DNA of 64,000 nt from Caldilinea sp. CFX5 (GTDB taxonomy: Bacteria; Chloroflexota; Anaerolineae; Caldilineales; Caldilineaceae). This document shows, one piece after another, positions 38,213 through 46,564 of the stretch. Numbering within the stretch: position 1 is the first letter of the stretch; each line of letters begins with the position of its first letter. The notes under the pieces are model-generated. The model ran no database searches. It was given only the letters and a program-made list of their open reading frames with translations, and was not told the origin of the DNA. Both the position numbers and the translations under genes were made by a program. The stretch covers positions 6,646 to 70,645 of the forward strand of contig QWII01000076.1 in assembly GCA_021405325.1 (NCBI GenBank), in the 5' to 3' direction.

Positions 38213-38241
38213 GGTGTTTATTGAGAAAGAACGGTCTGCCC

Positions 38242-38508
38242 ATGACAACAGCAGTGAAGACACACATCATTAAAATTGGCAACTCGCAAGGGATTCGCAT
38301 TCCCAAGGTGTTACTTCAGCAAGTTGGTTTACATCATGAAGTCGAAGTCGAAGCCCAGTCGGGTCAGTTGGTCATTCGGCCCATTGCCGCAGCGCGCCAG
38401 GGCTGGGACCAAGCCTTTCAAGCAATGGCAATGCAGAGTGATGACCACTTGCTCGATCCCGAACCGCTGGTTCTGACCGAATGGGAAACGAGTGAGTGGG
38501 AATGGTAG
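38242..38508 (+). CDS. mazE: MazE-type antitoxin (SpoVT/AbrB fold)
   Basis: 88 aa. The N-terminal swapped-hairpin DNA-binding domain is clear: IIKIGNSQGIRIPKVLLQQV, EVEVEAQSGQLVIRPI. The acidic, Trp-rich C-terminus (LDPEPLVLTEWETSEWEW) is the part expected to wrap the toxin. ATG 38242 is preferred to TTG 38221. It overlaps mazF by 7 bp, the usual antitoxin-first arrangement, and likely represses its own promoter. Confidence 0.85.
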   Translation: MTTAVKTHIIKIGNSQGIRIPKVLLQQVGLHHEVEVEAQSGQLVIRPIAAARQGWDQAFQAMAMQSDDHLLDPEPLVLTEWETSEWEW

Positions 38509-38825
38509 CCAAGCGTTTTGAGGTTTATCTCGTCAATTTAGACCCCACGGTTGGCGCTGAAATTCAAAAGACACGCCCCTGTGTCGTTGTGTCACCCGAT
38601 GAAATGAACCGTCATATTGCGACTGTGATCATTGCCCCAATGACAACGCAAGGAAAAGCGTACCCAACGTGTGTGGGTTGCCGCTTTGAAGGAAAAAGCG
38701 GCTTGATTGTGTTGGATCAATTGCGTACTGTGGATCGCACACGGCTGGTGAAACGGCTTGGGACATTGAGCGCCGATGAGCAAAGCGCGGTGCTGCGCGT
38801 GCTGGCTGAAATGTTTGCCGAATAA
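38502..38825 (+). CDS. mazF: MazF/PemK-type endoribonuclease toxin
   Basis: 107 aa, full-length PemK/MazF fold: RFEVYLVNLDPTVGAEIQKT with the conserved RPCVVVSPDEMN, then VIIAPMTTQ and SGLIVLDQLRTVDRTRLVKR. The conserved Arg of KTRP and the Thr of PMTT, used for RNA cleavage in the family, are present. The ATG at 38502 lies within the end of mazE. Its TAA stop overlaps the ATG of the next gene, an SDR, by 1 bp. Confidence 0.88.
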   Translation: MVAKRFEVYLVNLDPTVGAEIQKTRPCVVVSPDEMNRHIATVIIAPMTTQGKAYPTCVGCRFEGKSGLIVLDQLRTVDRTRLVKRLGTLSADEQSAVLRVLAEMFAE

Positions 38826-39649
38826 TGAGCCGTTTTCTCTTCTTCCCCTTTCTTTGGGTGAATCACGCTAGGCTACAACAGCAACTGGTCGGCAAGCGCG
38901 TTCTCATCACCGGCGCCAGCTATGGCATCGGCGAGTGTCTGGTCGAAAGGTTGGCTGACACTGGCGCCCATCTGCTGCTGGTGGCGCGTACAGCGGAGAA
39001 ATTGCAGGAAGTCCAGCAGCGGGTAATCGCCAAAGGGGGACGGGCCGACATCTTTCCCTGTGACCTGACCAACGCTGCCGCAGTGCAAGCCTTACTGACG
39101 CAACTACAAGAACTGGGCGGCATCGACATCTTTGTCAACAATGCCGGCAAATCGATCCGCCGCTCCATCTTTGCCTCGCTGGATCGCTTCCATGATTTTA
39201 CCCGCACTATGAATCTCAACTATTTCGGCCCGGTGCAACTGCTGCTGGGGCTGATTCCCGGTTTGGTGGCGCGGCAGGGGCAGGTGATCAACATCTCCGC
39301 CATCAACGTCCTCCTGGCGCCGATGCCGCTGTGGGCCGCCTACCAAGCCTCGAAAAGCGCCTTTGACCAGTGGTTGCGCACCGTGGCGCCGGAGTTGAAT
39401 GCCCGTGGCGTCGCCACCACGACCATCTATCTGCCGCTGGTGCGCACCCGCATGATCGAACCGACCGCCGCTTATAAAAACATGCCGGCCATGCAACCGG
39501 AGGAAGTCGCCGCCCTGATTTGCCGGGCCATCCTTACCCGCAAACAAACGTATATGCCCTGGTGGCTACCGGCGGCGCAACTGGCCGCGCTCCTCTTCCG
39601 CCGCCCATGGGAACTGCTCATGACCCGGCAATCGCGCCCGGAACGATAG
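38825..39649 (+). CDS. Short-chain dehydrogenase/reductase, lipid-type
   Basis: 274 aa with a hydrophobic N-terminus (FLFFPFLWVNHARL) before the Rossmann fold. Motifs: TGASYGIGE, NNAGKSIRRS, Ser of INISAINVLL and YQASK (Tyr/Lys). The C-terminal part is membrane-tropic (WWLPAAQLAALLFRRPWELL). In family terms it resembles reductases that accompany acyl-CoA ligases in lipid metabolism, and the next gene is such a ligase 10 bp away. The start overlaps the mazF stop (TAATG), so translation is probably coupled to the toxin-antitoxin operon, which is odd. Confidence 0.82.
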   Translation: MSRFLFFPFLWVNHARLQQQLVGKRVLITGASYGIGECLVERLADTGAHLLLVARTAEKLQEVQQRVIAKGGRADIFPCDLTNAAAVQALLTQLQELGGIDIFVNNAGKSIRRSIFASLDRFHDFTRTMNLNYFGPVQLLLGLIPGLVARQGQVINISAINVLLAPMPLWAAYQASKSAFDQWLRTVAPELNARGVATTTIYLPLVRTRMIEPTAAYKNMPAMQPEEVAALICRAILTRKQTYMPWWLPAAQLAALLFRRPWELLMTRQSRPER

Positions 39650-39659
39650 GGAGAGCGCC

Positions 39660-41183
39660 ATGTTGACGCTGCTGCACAAGTTGTATCGTATTCGCTTGCT
39701 GACGGTTGCCGGTTTATTTCACCTGTTCACCGCACTTCTGATGACCGGGGTGAACCTGATGGTGCTGTTGCGGCTGGCGGCGAAGTTACACCCGACGCGT
39801 GGCGTCTTTGTCAACCAGCGCGAACAACTCACCTATGCCCAACTTTGGCAACAGAGCGAGACACTGGCGGGTGCGCTCCAACAGCACTATGGCGTCCGGC
39901 CCCAGCAAAAAATCGCCATTGCCTGCCGCAATCATGACGCGGCGATCAAGGCCATCTTTGCCGTTGCCCGCTTGGGGGCGCATCTCTACCTGCTCAATCC
40001 CGAAATGAGCAGCGAGCAATTGCAGGCCGTCGAAGCGCGGATGGGTTTTGACCTGTTGATCCACGACGAAGCGTTGACGCCACTGCTTGTCAACACCGCG
40101 TTGCAGAACAAAGCGCTTCCCGCCTATCATGCCACGGCTGATTCAATCGACCGTCTGTCAACCCAGCCCAACCTGAAGCCACTACGCCTGCCCAAAGTGA
40201 CCGCCAGCGCCATCGTTGTCATGACTGGCGGCACGACCGGCCAGCCCAAGTCGGTTAGTCGCAAGCCATCGCTTGTCAATTACCTACCGCCATTTCTCGC
40301 ATTGCTGACGCAGGTTCACCTGGATCGCTACCAATCGCTCTATGTCGCCACGCCGGTCTGTCATGGTTATGGGCTGGCGATGTTGCTCATTGGGCTGTTG
40401 CTGGGCGTCAATCTCTATTTCACCGAACGCTTTGAGGCGACACAAGCCGGCGCTTTCATCGCCACCCACAACATCGAGGCGCTGATTGTCGTGCCGGTGA
40501 TGCTACAACGGCTGCTCAAGATTGATCCGGCGCACTTGGCGTCCATTCAGTGTATTGTCACTGGCGGCGCTTTGTTGAGTCCGGCCCTGGCGCAAGCTGC
40601 TCTTAACCAACTTGGCCGCAAGCTTTTCAACCTGTATGGCACGTCGGAAGCTGGATTCTGTATCATCGGTACGCCGGCGCTCCTTGCCGGTAAAGCCACT
40701 GCCCTAGGGCAACCGGTGCCGGGCGTGCAGACCAAAATTATCGACGCCGCCGGGCAAGAAGCCGCCACCGGCAAGATCGGCCAGCTCCATATCCGCAGCC
40801 GCTGGACCGCCAACCGTCATCATTGGATCGCCACCGGCGACCTCGCTTATTGTGACGCTGATGGCGACCTTTTCCTCTGTGGCCGTGTCGATGATATGAT
40901 CGTTTCCGGCGGTGAAAATGTCTATCCGGTTGAACTCGAACAGGTTCTCGCCCAACACCCGGATCTGGAAGCAGTTGCCGTGGTCGGCATTCCCGACGCC
41001 GAGTTTGGTCAACGCTTAAAAGCCGTCGTGATTCCTAAGCCAGCGGCGACACTGGATCAAGCGATCCTGCTGGCGTGGCTCAAACCCCGCGTCGCCCGCT
41101 ACCAGATGCCGGCGCTCATTGACTTCCGCCGCGAACTCCCCTATACTACACTCGGCAAAATCGACAAGAAAGCGCTCAAATAA
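39660..41183 (+). CDS. Acyl-CoA synthetase (AMP-forming, FadD-like)
   Basis: 507 aa of the ANL superfamily. The P-loop is TGGTTGQPKSV, A5 motif LYGTSEAGF, A7 TGDLAYCDADG, hinge/A8 GRVDDMIVSGGENVYPVELE and the C-terminal catalytic lysine TTLGKIDKKAL. A hydrophobic N-terminal segment (AGLFHLFTALLMTGVNLMVL) may place it at the membrane. With the adjacent SDR it probably activates and modifies a fatty or branched acid; the substrate is unknown. Confidence 0.85.
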   Translation: MLTLLHKLYRIRLLTVAGLFHLFTALLMTGVNLMVLLRLAAKLHPTRGVFVNQREQLTYAQLWQQSETLAGALQQHYGVRPQQKIAIACRNHDAAIKAIFAVARLGAHLYLLNPEMSSEQLQAVEARMGFDLLIHDEALTPLLVNTALQNKALPAYHATADSIDRLSTQPNLKPLRLPKVTASAIVVMTGGTTGQPKSVSRKPSLVNYLPPFLALLTQVHLDRYQSLYVATPVCHGYGLAMLLIGLLLGVNLYFTERFEATQAGAFIATHNIEALIVVPVMLQRLLKIDPAHLASIQCIVTGGALLSPALAQAALNQLGRKLFNLYGTSEAGFCIIGTPALLAGKATALGQPVPGVQTKIIDAAGQEAATGKIGQLHIRSRWTANRHHWIATGDLAYCDADGDLFLCGRVDDMIVSGGENVYPVELEQVLAQHPDLEAVAVVGIPDAEFGQRLKAVVIPKPAATLDQAILLAWLKPRVARYQMPALIDFRRELPYTTLGKIDKKALK

Positions 41184-41220
41184 GCCGATCATCCAATCCT
41201 AGAAAGGCCAGAGAAAACCG

Positions 41221-42051
41221 ATGATCACGATTACCATTACGACCGAAGAACGCAAAACCGGCGACCTTCCCCCTGACAAACTAGCGACCGCCCTCCAAGC
41301 AATGGCGGAGGATGGCGTCGTAGCCCTGCGGCAGGCCATCGATGTCACCGCCATTGACGCCTTGTGCGCCAAAATGCTCGACGACCTGGCGCGCTATGAA
41401 GAACTGTACGAAATCGACAACAACTTCCAAGGCGTGCGCCCGCCCCCCTTTCACCCCTTTCTCTTCCCGGCAATTGTCTTCAACGAACCGGCCATCACCA
41501 TCAGCCGCGCTGTTTTAGGGCCGGCCGCGACCTTGACCAGCTATGGCGCCAACACCGCCTTTACCGGTTCACAACCACAAATTGTCCATGCCGACGCCGT
41601 GCCGCCGCAACCGGGGCCGTATGGGCCATGTACATTGCTGGTGGTCAATGTGCCGCTGGTCGATGTCACCGAGGAAAATGGCGCCACCATCTACTGGCCC
41701 GGCACCCATCACGACACCCGTCTGCACAGCGGCAACCGTTTCCCCACCGCCGAAATGATCGCCGAGTGGGAAGCCAAACGCCCTGCCGAACGGGTGCTGA
41801 CGCAACGGGGCGATCTGGTGTTGCGCGACATGCGCGTCTGGCATGGCGGGATGCCCAATCGCAGCCAAACCCACCGTCCCATGTTGGCGCTCGTCCATCG
41901 CCACGCCAAGCCGGAACAGGGGACCTTTGAAGCGGAAGAAGGCAGTGAGGCGTTCTGGGCCAGCAACCCTCGCTTGCAAACCAGCCCATTCTTTGTTCCG
42001 AAACCGATTGACTATCTGCGTCAAGGCCACTCCCGACCAGGGAAGAAGTAG
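41221..42051 (+). CDS. Phytanoyl-CoA dioxygenase (PhyH) family protein
   Basis: A 276-aa Fe(II)/2-oxoglutarate oxygenase. The HxD iron motif is IVHADAVPPQ; the distal His and the 2OG-binding Arg are in VWHGGMPNRSQTHRPML. Between them is TEENGATIYWPGTHHD, typical of PhyH proteins. It lies 37 bp after the acyl-CoA ligase and may hydroxylate the same lipid, or act with the downstream dehydratase on an ectoine-like solute; both are inference. Confidence 0.8.
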   Translation: MITITITTEERKTGDLPPDKLATALQAMAEDGVVALRQAIDVTAIDALCAKMLDDLARYEELYEIDNNFQGVRPPPFHPFLFPAIVFNEPAITISRAVLGPAATLTSYGANTAFTGSQPQIVHADAVPPQPGPYGPCTLLVVNVPLVDVTEENGATIYWPGTHHDTRLHSGNRFPTAEMIAEWEAKRPAERVLTQRGDLVLRDMRVWHGGMPNRSQTHRPMLALVHRHAKPEQGTFEAEEGSEAFWASNPRLQTSPFFVPKPIDYLRQGHSRPGKK

Positions 42052-42053
42052 AT

Positions 42054-43043
42054 GTGTTACCGATCATGAACGAGCCAATGTCACTCCTCACCCTGCGCGA
42101 TATCTATCGGGCGCGCCAAGCGATTGCGCCCTTTGTCCGGCGCACGCCGCTGTTCTATTCAAGCGCCTTGTCGGCCCACACTGGCGCTAAGGTCTATCTC
42201 AAGTTGGAAAACCAACAGGAGACCGGCGCCTTCAAATTGCGCGGCGCCGCCAATCGTCTCACCGCCTTGACCCCGGCGGAACGTCAACGGGGCGTGATCA
42301 CCGTCTCCACCGGCAATCATGGGCGGGCCGTGGCCTACATGGCGCAACGACTTGGCATCCGCGCGGTCATCTGTGTGCCTGAACTGGTCTTGCCCCACAA
42401 AGTCGCCGCCATGCGCAGCCTGGGCGCCGAGGTCATCATTCATGGGCGCACGCAAGATGATGCCGAATTGTACGCAATGACATTACAAGAAGCGCAAGAC
42501 TTGACCATGGTTTCCGCCTTTGATGATCTGCATATCATCGCCGGTCAGGGAACAATTGGGCTGGAAATTCTAGAGGATCTGCCACTGGTTGATACGGTCG
42601 TCGTCCCGCTCTCCGGCGGCGGATTGATGGGTGGGATTGCGGCGGCCCTCAAGCATGCTGATTCGGCCATTCGTCTGGTCGGCGTCTCCCAGGAACGGGG
42701 GCCGGCGATGGCGCTCAGTCTACAGGCCGGCGCGCCGGTGCCGGTGGTGGAAGAACCGTCGCTGGCGGATAGTCTGCTGGGTGGGATTGGGCTGGAAAAC
42801 CGCTACACCTTGCCCTTGATTCGCGACTTGATCGATGAGGTGATTCTGGTAAGTGAAGCGGAGATCGCCGCCGCAATGGCACACGCGCTACGCCAGGAAA
42901 AACAAGTGGTGGAAGGGGGCGGCAGTGTGGGCATTGCCGCGCTGCTGGCGAATAAGGTTACTCAACTTGGCGAACATGTCGCCGTTGTGGTCAGTGGCGG
43001 CAATGTGGATATGACCAAACTGCTGGCGCTTGTCAATCATTGA
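42054..43043 (+). CDS. PLP-dependent threonine/hydroxyectoine dehydratase-like protein
   Basis: 329 aa, fold type II PLP enzyme. The PLP lysine sits in ETGAFKLRGAANRL, the substrate loop is VSTGNHGRAVAYM and the phosphate cup is PLSGGGLMGGIA; VVSGGNVDM closes the fold. Overall similarity is to serine/threonine dehydratases and the EutB-type dehydratase of hydroxyectoine breakdown. GTG at 42054 has GGAAGAAG 5 nt before it; ATG 42066 and 42078 are alternatives. There is no C-terminal ACT domain, so it would be the unregulated catabolic type. Confidence 0.8.
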   Translation: MLPIMNEPMSLLTLRDIYRARQAIAPFVRRTPLFYSSALSAHTGAKVYLKLENQQETGAFKLRGAANRLTALTPAERQRGVITVSTGNHGRAVAYMAQRLGIRAVICVPELVLPHKVAAMRSLGAEVIIHGRTQDDAELYAMTLQEAQDLTMVSAFDDLHIIAGQGTIGLEILEDLPLVDTVVVPLSGGGLMGGIAAALKHADSAIRLVGVSQERGPAMALSLQAGAPVPVVEEPSLADSLLGGIGLENRYTLPLIRDLIDEVILVSEAEIAAAMAHALRQEKQVVEGGGSVGIAALLANKVTQLGEHVAVVVSGGNVDMTKLLALVNH

Positions 43044-43058
43044 GAATGCCACCCAACT

Positions 43059-43126
43059 ATCACCGCGAATCAAAGGATTAGCGAATCATTCACGGTTGAT
43101 TCGCTAATCCTTTGATTCGCGGTGAT
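43059..43126. repeat. 30-bp-arm hairpin between convergent genes
   Basis: Perfect 30-bp arms (43059-43088 and 43097-43126), loop TTCACGGT. It fills the 87-bp gap between the convergent dehydratase and arginase-like genes and ends 4 bp from the latter's stop codon. Likely a bidirectional terminator. Confidence 0.9.
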
Positions 43127-43130
43127 ATGC

Positions 43131-44036
43131 CTAGCTGCCTCTCGCCATACCATACTTTTGCCAGGTCATTAAGCCGCCCCGAATCAACTCAATCCCTGAC
43201 GCCACACTCTGCGCGCTGCCTTCGCCCTCGCCATAGACGGAGACCACGGCGTAGGCGGCCACTTTTCCGGTTGCCATCACCGTATCGATTGCGTCCAGCA
43301 CTTGCGCCATATCCGGCCCATTGGGTTCACGCGTGCCGTGATTGGGGACATAACGCTCATCCAAAATATCAGAATCGATATGCAGATAGATCAGGTCACA
43401 GCGGGCGGCTAACTGTTCAATGGCCGGCGCTAACGGCTCGCCAGGAAAACCGGGCGCCGGCGCGGCCACCACCACATCCGTTGCGCGGATCAACTGCTCT
43501 TCCAGCGGGTCGAGATTGCGCACATCAACCATCACAATCCGTTCGGTCGGAATGGGCGCGACAATGTGGGAGCCAAGCCGCCACTTGGGATAGGCCAACC
43601 CGGCGCAGACCGCCACCGGCATCCCGCCCAACATACCGGAGATGGTGGTCTTGGGCGTGTTGAAATCGCCATGCGCATCAAACCAGACCAGGCCAATGCG
43701 CACATCGGCGCCATAGACATCTTGCAAGCCGCCAAAGACGCCGGTAATGTGGCTGCAATCGCCGCCGCTCATCAGGATGGCCCTGCCGGCGCGTACCCCC
43801 TCGGCGACTGCTTGCGCAATCGCACCGCCCATGATGCCCAAATTATCCGGTTCGACCGGCTGACGTCGGCTATCGGGAAAGCGTGGCTCGACCACTGTGA
43901 CCGGTAGCGACGCCGAATGATAAACGTTGGCGGCGGTGTAAGCGTCTAAGCTGCGCTCGTCCCGTTGCGCCAGGCGACTGCCCCGGTAGCGCACGCCGAC
44001 GACCTGTAAACCGGCCAGTGGTTGCTGCGTTTGCAT
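43131..44036 (-). CDS. Arginase/agmatinase-family (ureohydrolase) protein
   Basis: 301 aa with the ureohydrolase core: LMSGGDCSHITG, VWFDAHGDFNTPKTT and YLHIDSDILDERYVP. Two of the three metal signatures are standard (DAHGD and DSDxLD). In the first, the usual GGDHS or GGNH position reads GGDCSH, with Cys where arginase has a Mn-ligating His. I know Cys variants (GGxCN) in uncharacterised arginase-family members, so this is a subfamily trait rather than a mutation. The substrate is unknown. The C-terminus lies against the 30-bp-arm hairpin. Confidence 0.78.
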   Translation of the reverse strand: MQTQQPLAGLQVVGVRYRGSRLAQRDERSLDAYTAANVYHSASLPVTVVEPRFPDSRRQPVEPDNLGIMGGAIAQAVAEGVRAGRAILMSGGDCSHITGVFGGLQDVYGADVRIGLVWFDAHGDFNTPKTTISGMLGGMPVAVCAGLAYPKWRLGSHIVAPIPTERIVMVDVRNLDPLEEQLIRATDVVVAAPAPGFPGEPLAPAIEQLAARCDLIYLHIDSDILDERYVPNHGTREPNGPDMAQVLDAIDTVMATGKVAAYAVVSVYGEGEGSAQSVASGIELIRGGLMTWQKYGMARGS

Positions 44037-44226
44037 GACTACTCCTTCTTCTCATAAAAGCTTAATGTTTGCTCCACAATTCCTTGAGCTTTGCACGCTA
44101 GGATCAGGGTGCATTGTAACCCTGATTAGAATGAGGATAGAAATTACCATCCGGCTTTGCCGAAACAGCCCCTCCATTCATAAGATTACGGTTATGACAG
44201 CGAAGTGCTGCTATACTCGTGGGCAA

Positions 44227-44275
44227 CTTGCATGACAGACCCGGTTTCTGCCAGAAACCGGGTCTGTCATGCAAG
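44227..44275. repeat. 23-bp-arm hairpin in a divergent intergenic region
   Basis: Perfect 23-bp arms (44227-44249 and 44253-44275) with a 3-nt loop GCC. The arm includes GACAGACCCGGTTTCT. It lies between the divergent starts of the arginase-like gene and the membrane-protein gene, so it is not at a gene end. Confidence 0.9.
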
Positions 44276-44290
44276 ATCACTTTTAATGCT

Positions 44291-44310
44291 AGATTAATCT
44301 AAGATTAATC
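44291..44310. promoter_or_regulatory. Tandem AGATTAATC sites
   Basis: AGATTAATC occurs at 44291-44299 and 44302-44310; each contains the palindrome GATTAATC. The 11-bp offset puts them on the same face of the helix, as for a cooperatively bound regulator. They lie ~96 bp before the next start codon. The remainder of 44037-44405 shows no gene. Confidence 0.45.
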
Positions 44311-44405
44311 AAAAACACAGAAAAGGGTTCGTTATCTATCAGTAGAAACATCTGTTGCGGCGCTTGCTGGCCGTCTGACAGATGGGGCGTACAGCGGAGG
44401 AAAGC

Positions 44406-45689
44406 ATGAGGCGTCAACACGTTTCCTTTGAATGGCATCTCGTCGAAGATGAAAGTGCCTGGAACAACTTGCCGGTCCAGGAATGGGGCGCTGACCATAG
44501 TCGCTTGATTGCTACGCAACAGGCAACCGTTACAGTCGATCAACGGCTTACGGCGCAATTGTTGCGCGGCCTGACCCTCTGTCTGGCCGGCTTGCTGCTG
44601 GTGGCCGCCGTAGACATGACCCCCGATGAGCGTGAGCGGCGGCGCGCCATCACCGGCATTAGCGCCCTGTTGACTGCAGATCTAAAAGAAACAGATAACG
44701 CAGAACTGTCACCGGTTGCCTTGCTCCTGGCGACGCCACCCGCAGCGACGCCGCCCGATCAACCCACGGCGCCCGCCATTGGGCTGGTGCGCATTGAACC
44801 CATCGGTGAAGTGACGTTGGCCGAAGTAGTGCTCACCGACCAACCGCCCAACTGGCGCATGACCACCCCCTATCGTGAAACCCGCTTCTACCATGAAACT
44901 GATGATGGCTGGCGACAGATTCGCCCGGACGAAGACTTTTGGGGCGACTCTATGCAACGGGAAACCACTCACCTCCGCTTTGAATATATGGCCCGTGACG
45001 CAGTAACGGTCGAACCTTTACTGGAACAGATAGACGCACTTTATGTGACGGCGCACACCTTTCTGGGCCTGGCGCCACCCACGTCACCGACAAAACTCAC
45101 CATTGAGATTACCCCAGAGCGCGTAAGCGGCTGGGGTGTTTCGGAAGACCGTGTGCGTGTCACCTCACCGATTATGGCCCAGATTCCCACCGAACTAACA
45201 GCGTTAACCTTTCTCCGTCATCAAATCACCACTCGCTTATTGTCACAAATTATCAGCAGCCCACCAACCAGCCAAACTAGCGAAGCGTCCAGCGAGCGTT
45301 CCTTCCTGGCCCAGTGGCGCGGGATGCGGCGTGGGTTGCGCAGTTGGTTGCAATCTGAACTGCTGACCGAACGCTGGCCGTGGGATCAACAGGCCGCATC
45401 CCTATTGCAGGAGGAATACCGACCGGCTGAACCGCTGCCGCTGGGCGCGCTCTGGTGGGGCAATGGCCAGCAATTCTCCGAACCGGAACAGATGATGTGG
45501 CAGAGCGCCGCCGCCGAGTCGGTGATTGACTATGCCGTCGCCACCTATGGCCCGGAAATCTTACCGCAACTCTGGCGTGGCTTTCATCGCTATGAAACTT
45601 CCGCCGAGTGGGTCAATGGCGTCTTTGATCTCACCGTCGAAGAGTTTGAAGCCGGCTGGAATCAATATCTGGCCGAGCGACAGGATTAA
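44406..45689 (+). CDS. Membrane-anchored protein with peptidase-MA-like ectodomain
   Basis: 427 aa. GGAGG lies 8 nt upstream of the ATG at 44406. An N-terminal cytoplasmic stretch of ~55 residues is followed by one transmembrane helix (LRGLTLCLAGLLLVAAVDM), a Pro/Ala linker and a large outside domain. That domain resembles the MA-like metallopeptidase architecture (RFEYMARDAVTVEPLLEQID; ...YGPEILPQLWRGFHRYETSAEW), but no HExxH zinc motif is visible, so enzymatic activity is doubtful. No operon partner is obvious upstream; the exported proteins downstream follow a hairpin. Confidence 0.6.
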   Translation: MRRQHVSFEWHLVEDESAWNNLPVQEWGADHSRLIATQQATVTVDQRLTAQLLRGLTLCLAGLLLVAAVDMTPDERERRRAITGISALLTADLKETDNAELSPVALLLATPPAATPPDQPTAPAIGLVRIEPIGEVTLAEVVLTDQPPNWRMTTPYRETRFYHETDDGWRQIRPDEDFWGDSMQRETTHLRFEYMARDAVTVEPLLEQIDALYVTAHTFLGLAPPTSPTKLTIEITPERVSGWGVSEDRVRVTSPIMAQIPTELTALTFLRHQITTRLLSQIISSPPTSQTSEASSERSFLAQWRGMRRGLRSWLQSELLTERWPWDQQAASLLQEEYRPAEPLPLGALWWGNGQQFSEPEQMMWQSAAAESVIDYAVATYGPEILPQLWRGFHRYETSAEWVNGVFDLTVEEFEAGWNQYLAERQD

Positions 45690-45695
45690 AAATAG

Positions 45696-45752
45696 GTTGG
45701 TTGGTTTGCTCGTTGGTTGAGCCTGTCGAAACCAACGAGCAAACCAACCAAC
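45696..45752. repeat. Hairpin with conserved GAGCCTGTCGA loop
   Basis: Perfect 23-bp arms (45696-45718 and 45730-45752) with 11-nt loop GAGCCTGTCGA. The right side continues with further AACGAGCAAACCAACC-type repeats to ~45780, as if the arm had been duplicated. Confidence 0.9.
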
Positions 45753-45802
45753 GAGCAAACCAACCAACAAACAAACCAACACAAATTTACAGATAGGTAT
45801 TT

Positions 45803-46552
45803 ATGAATCGATTGATTGACCGTAAGTCTACAAGGATGCTTGTAATGGTTCTCTTGTTAATGAGCGCGCTGGTTGGTTGCCAGACTGGCGGTGCATTACC
45901 AAAGGCTACTGGCAACCAACCAGCGCCAACAGCAACCAGTGCCCCTGTCGAAGAGGCCGCTACTGCCACCCCTGTGGCCGCAACTGATAGCAACACACAA
46001 CCGGCGGCGACCGGCGTCAAAACCTTTCAAGTGACCGCCGGCACCGAAGCCCGCTTTACCATTGACGAAGTCCTCATGGGGCAAGACAAACGGGTTGTCG
46101 GCGTAACTTCGTTGGTGGAAGGGCAAATTACGGTCGACCCGGCCAACCCCGGCAGCGCCCAGATCAGTTCCATTCGCATTGATGCCCGCGACCTGACCAC
46201 TGACAGCAGCCGTCGGAATGGCGCCATCCAACGCTTTGTCCTCCAATCGAATCAGGACGCCAACCGTTACATCACCTTCACGCCTACCGCCATCGAGGGC
46301 TTGCCGGCTGTAGTGACTATTGGCGAACCCTTTCAATTCAGCGTCACCGGTGATCTCACCATTCGCGATGTGACGCTGGCCCAAACCTTCCCCATGACCG
46401 TCACTGCTAATTCAGAAAACGAACTGGTCGGCGCCGGCGCCGCTATCATCACGCTGGCCGACTATCAGCTTTCCATCCCCAGCGTCCCCTCCGTCGCCTG
46501 GGTAGATGACAAAGTTACGCTGGAAATCGAATTTACTGCGCTAGCGCAATAA
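45803..46552 (+). CDS. YceI-like lipoprotein
   Basis: 249 aa. A type II signal peptide ends in the lipobox LVGC (Cys ~26), followed by a ~50-residue Thr/Pro/Ala linker. The rest reads as a YceI-like beta-barrel: ARFTIDEVLMG, SIRIDARDLTTDSSRRNGAI, ITFTPTAIEGLP, FSVTGDLTIRDVT and YQLSIPSVPSVAWVDDKVTLEIEF. YceI proteins bind isoprenoid-like lipids; the ligand is unknown here. It is 12 bp from the next exported gene and probably in one operon with it. Confidence 0.82.
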   Translation: MNRLIDRKSTRMLVMVLLLMSALVGCQTGGALPKATGNQPAPTATSAPVEEAATATPVAATDSNTQPAATGVKTFQVTAGTEARFTIDEVLMGQDKRVVGVTSLVEGQITVDPANPGSAQISSIRIDARDLTTDSSRRNGAIQRFVLQSNQDANRYITFTPTAIEGLPAVVTIGEPFQFSVTGDLTIRDVTLAQTFPMTVTANSENELVGAGAAIITLADYQLSIPSVPSVAWVDDKVTLEIEFTALAQ

Positions 46553-46564
46553 GGAATAGAAAAC

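Noticed and set aside
44035..44235. 66-aa frame in the divergent gap
   Set aside because: No ribosome site, mixed composition, and it ends in the hairpin arm.
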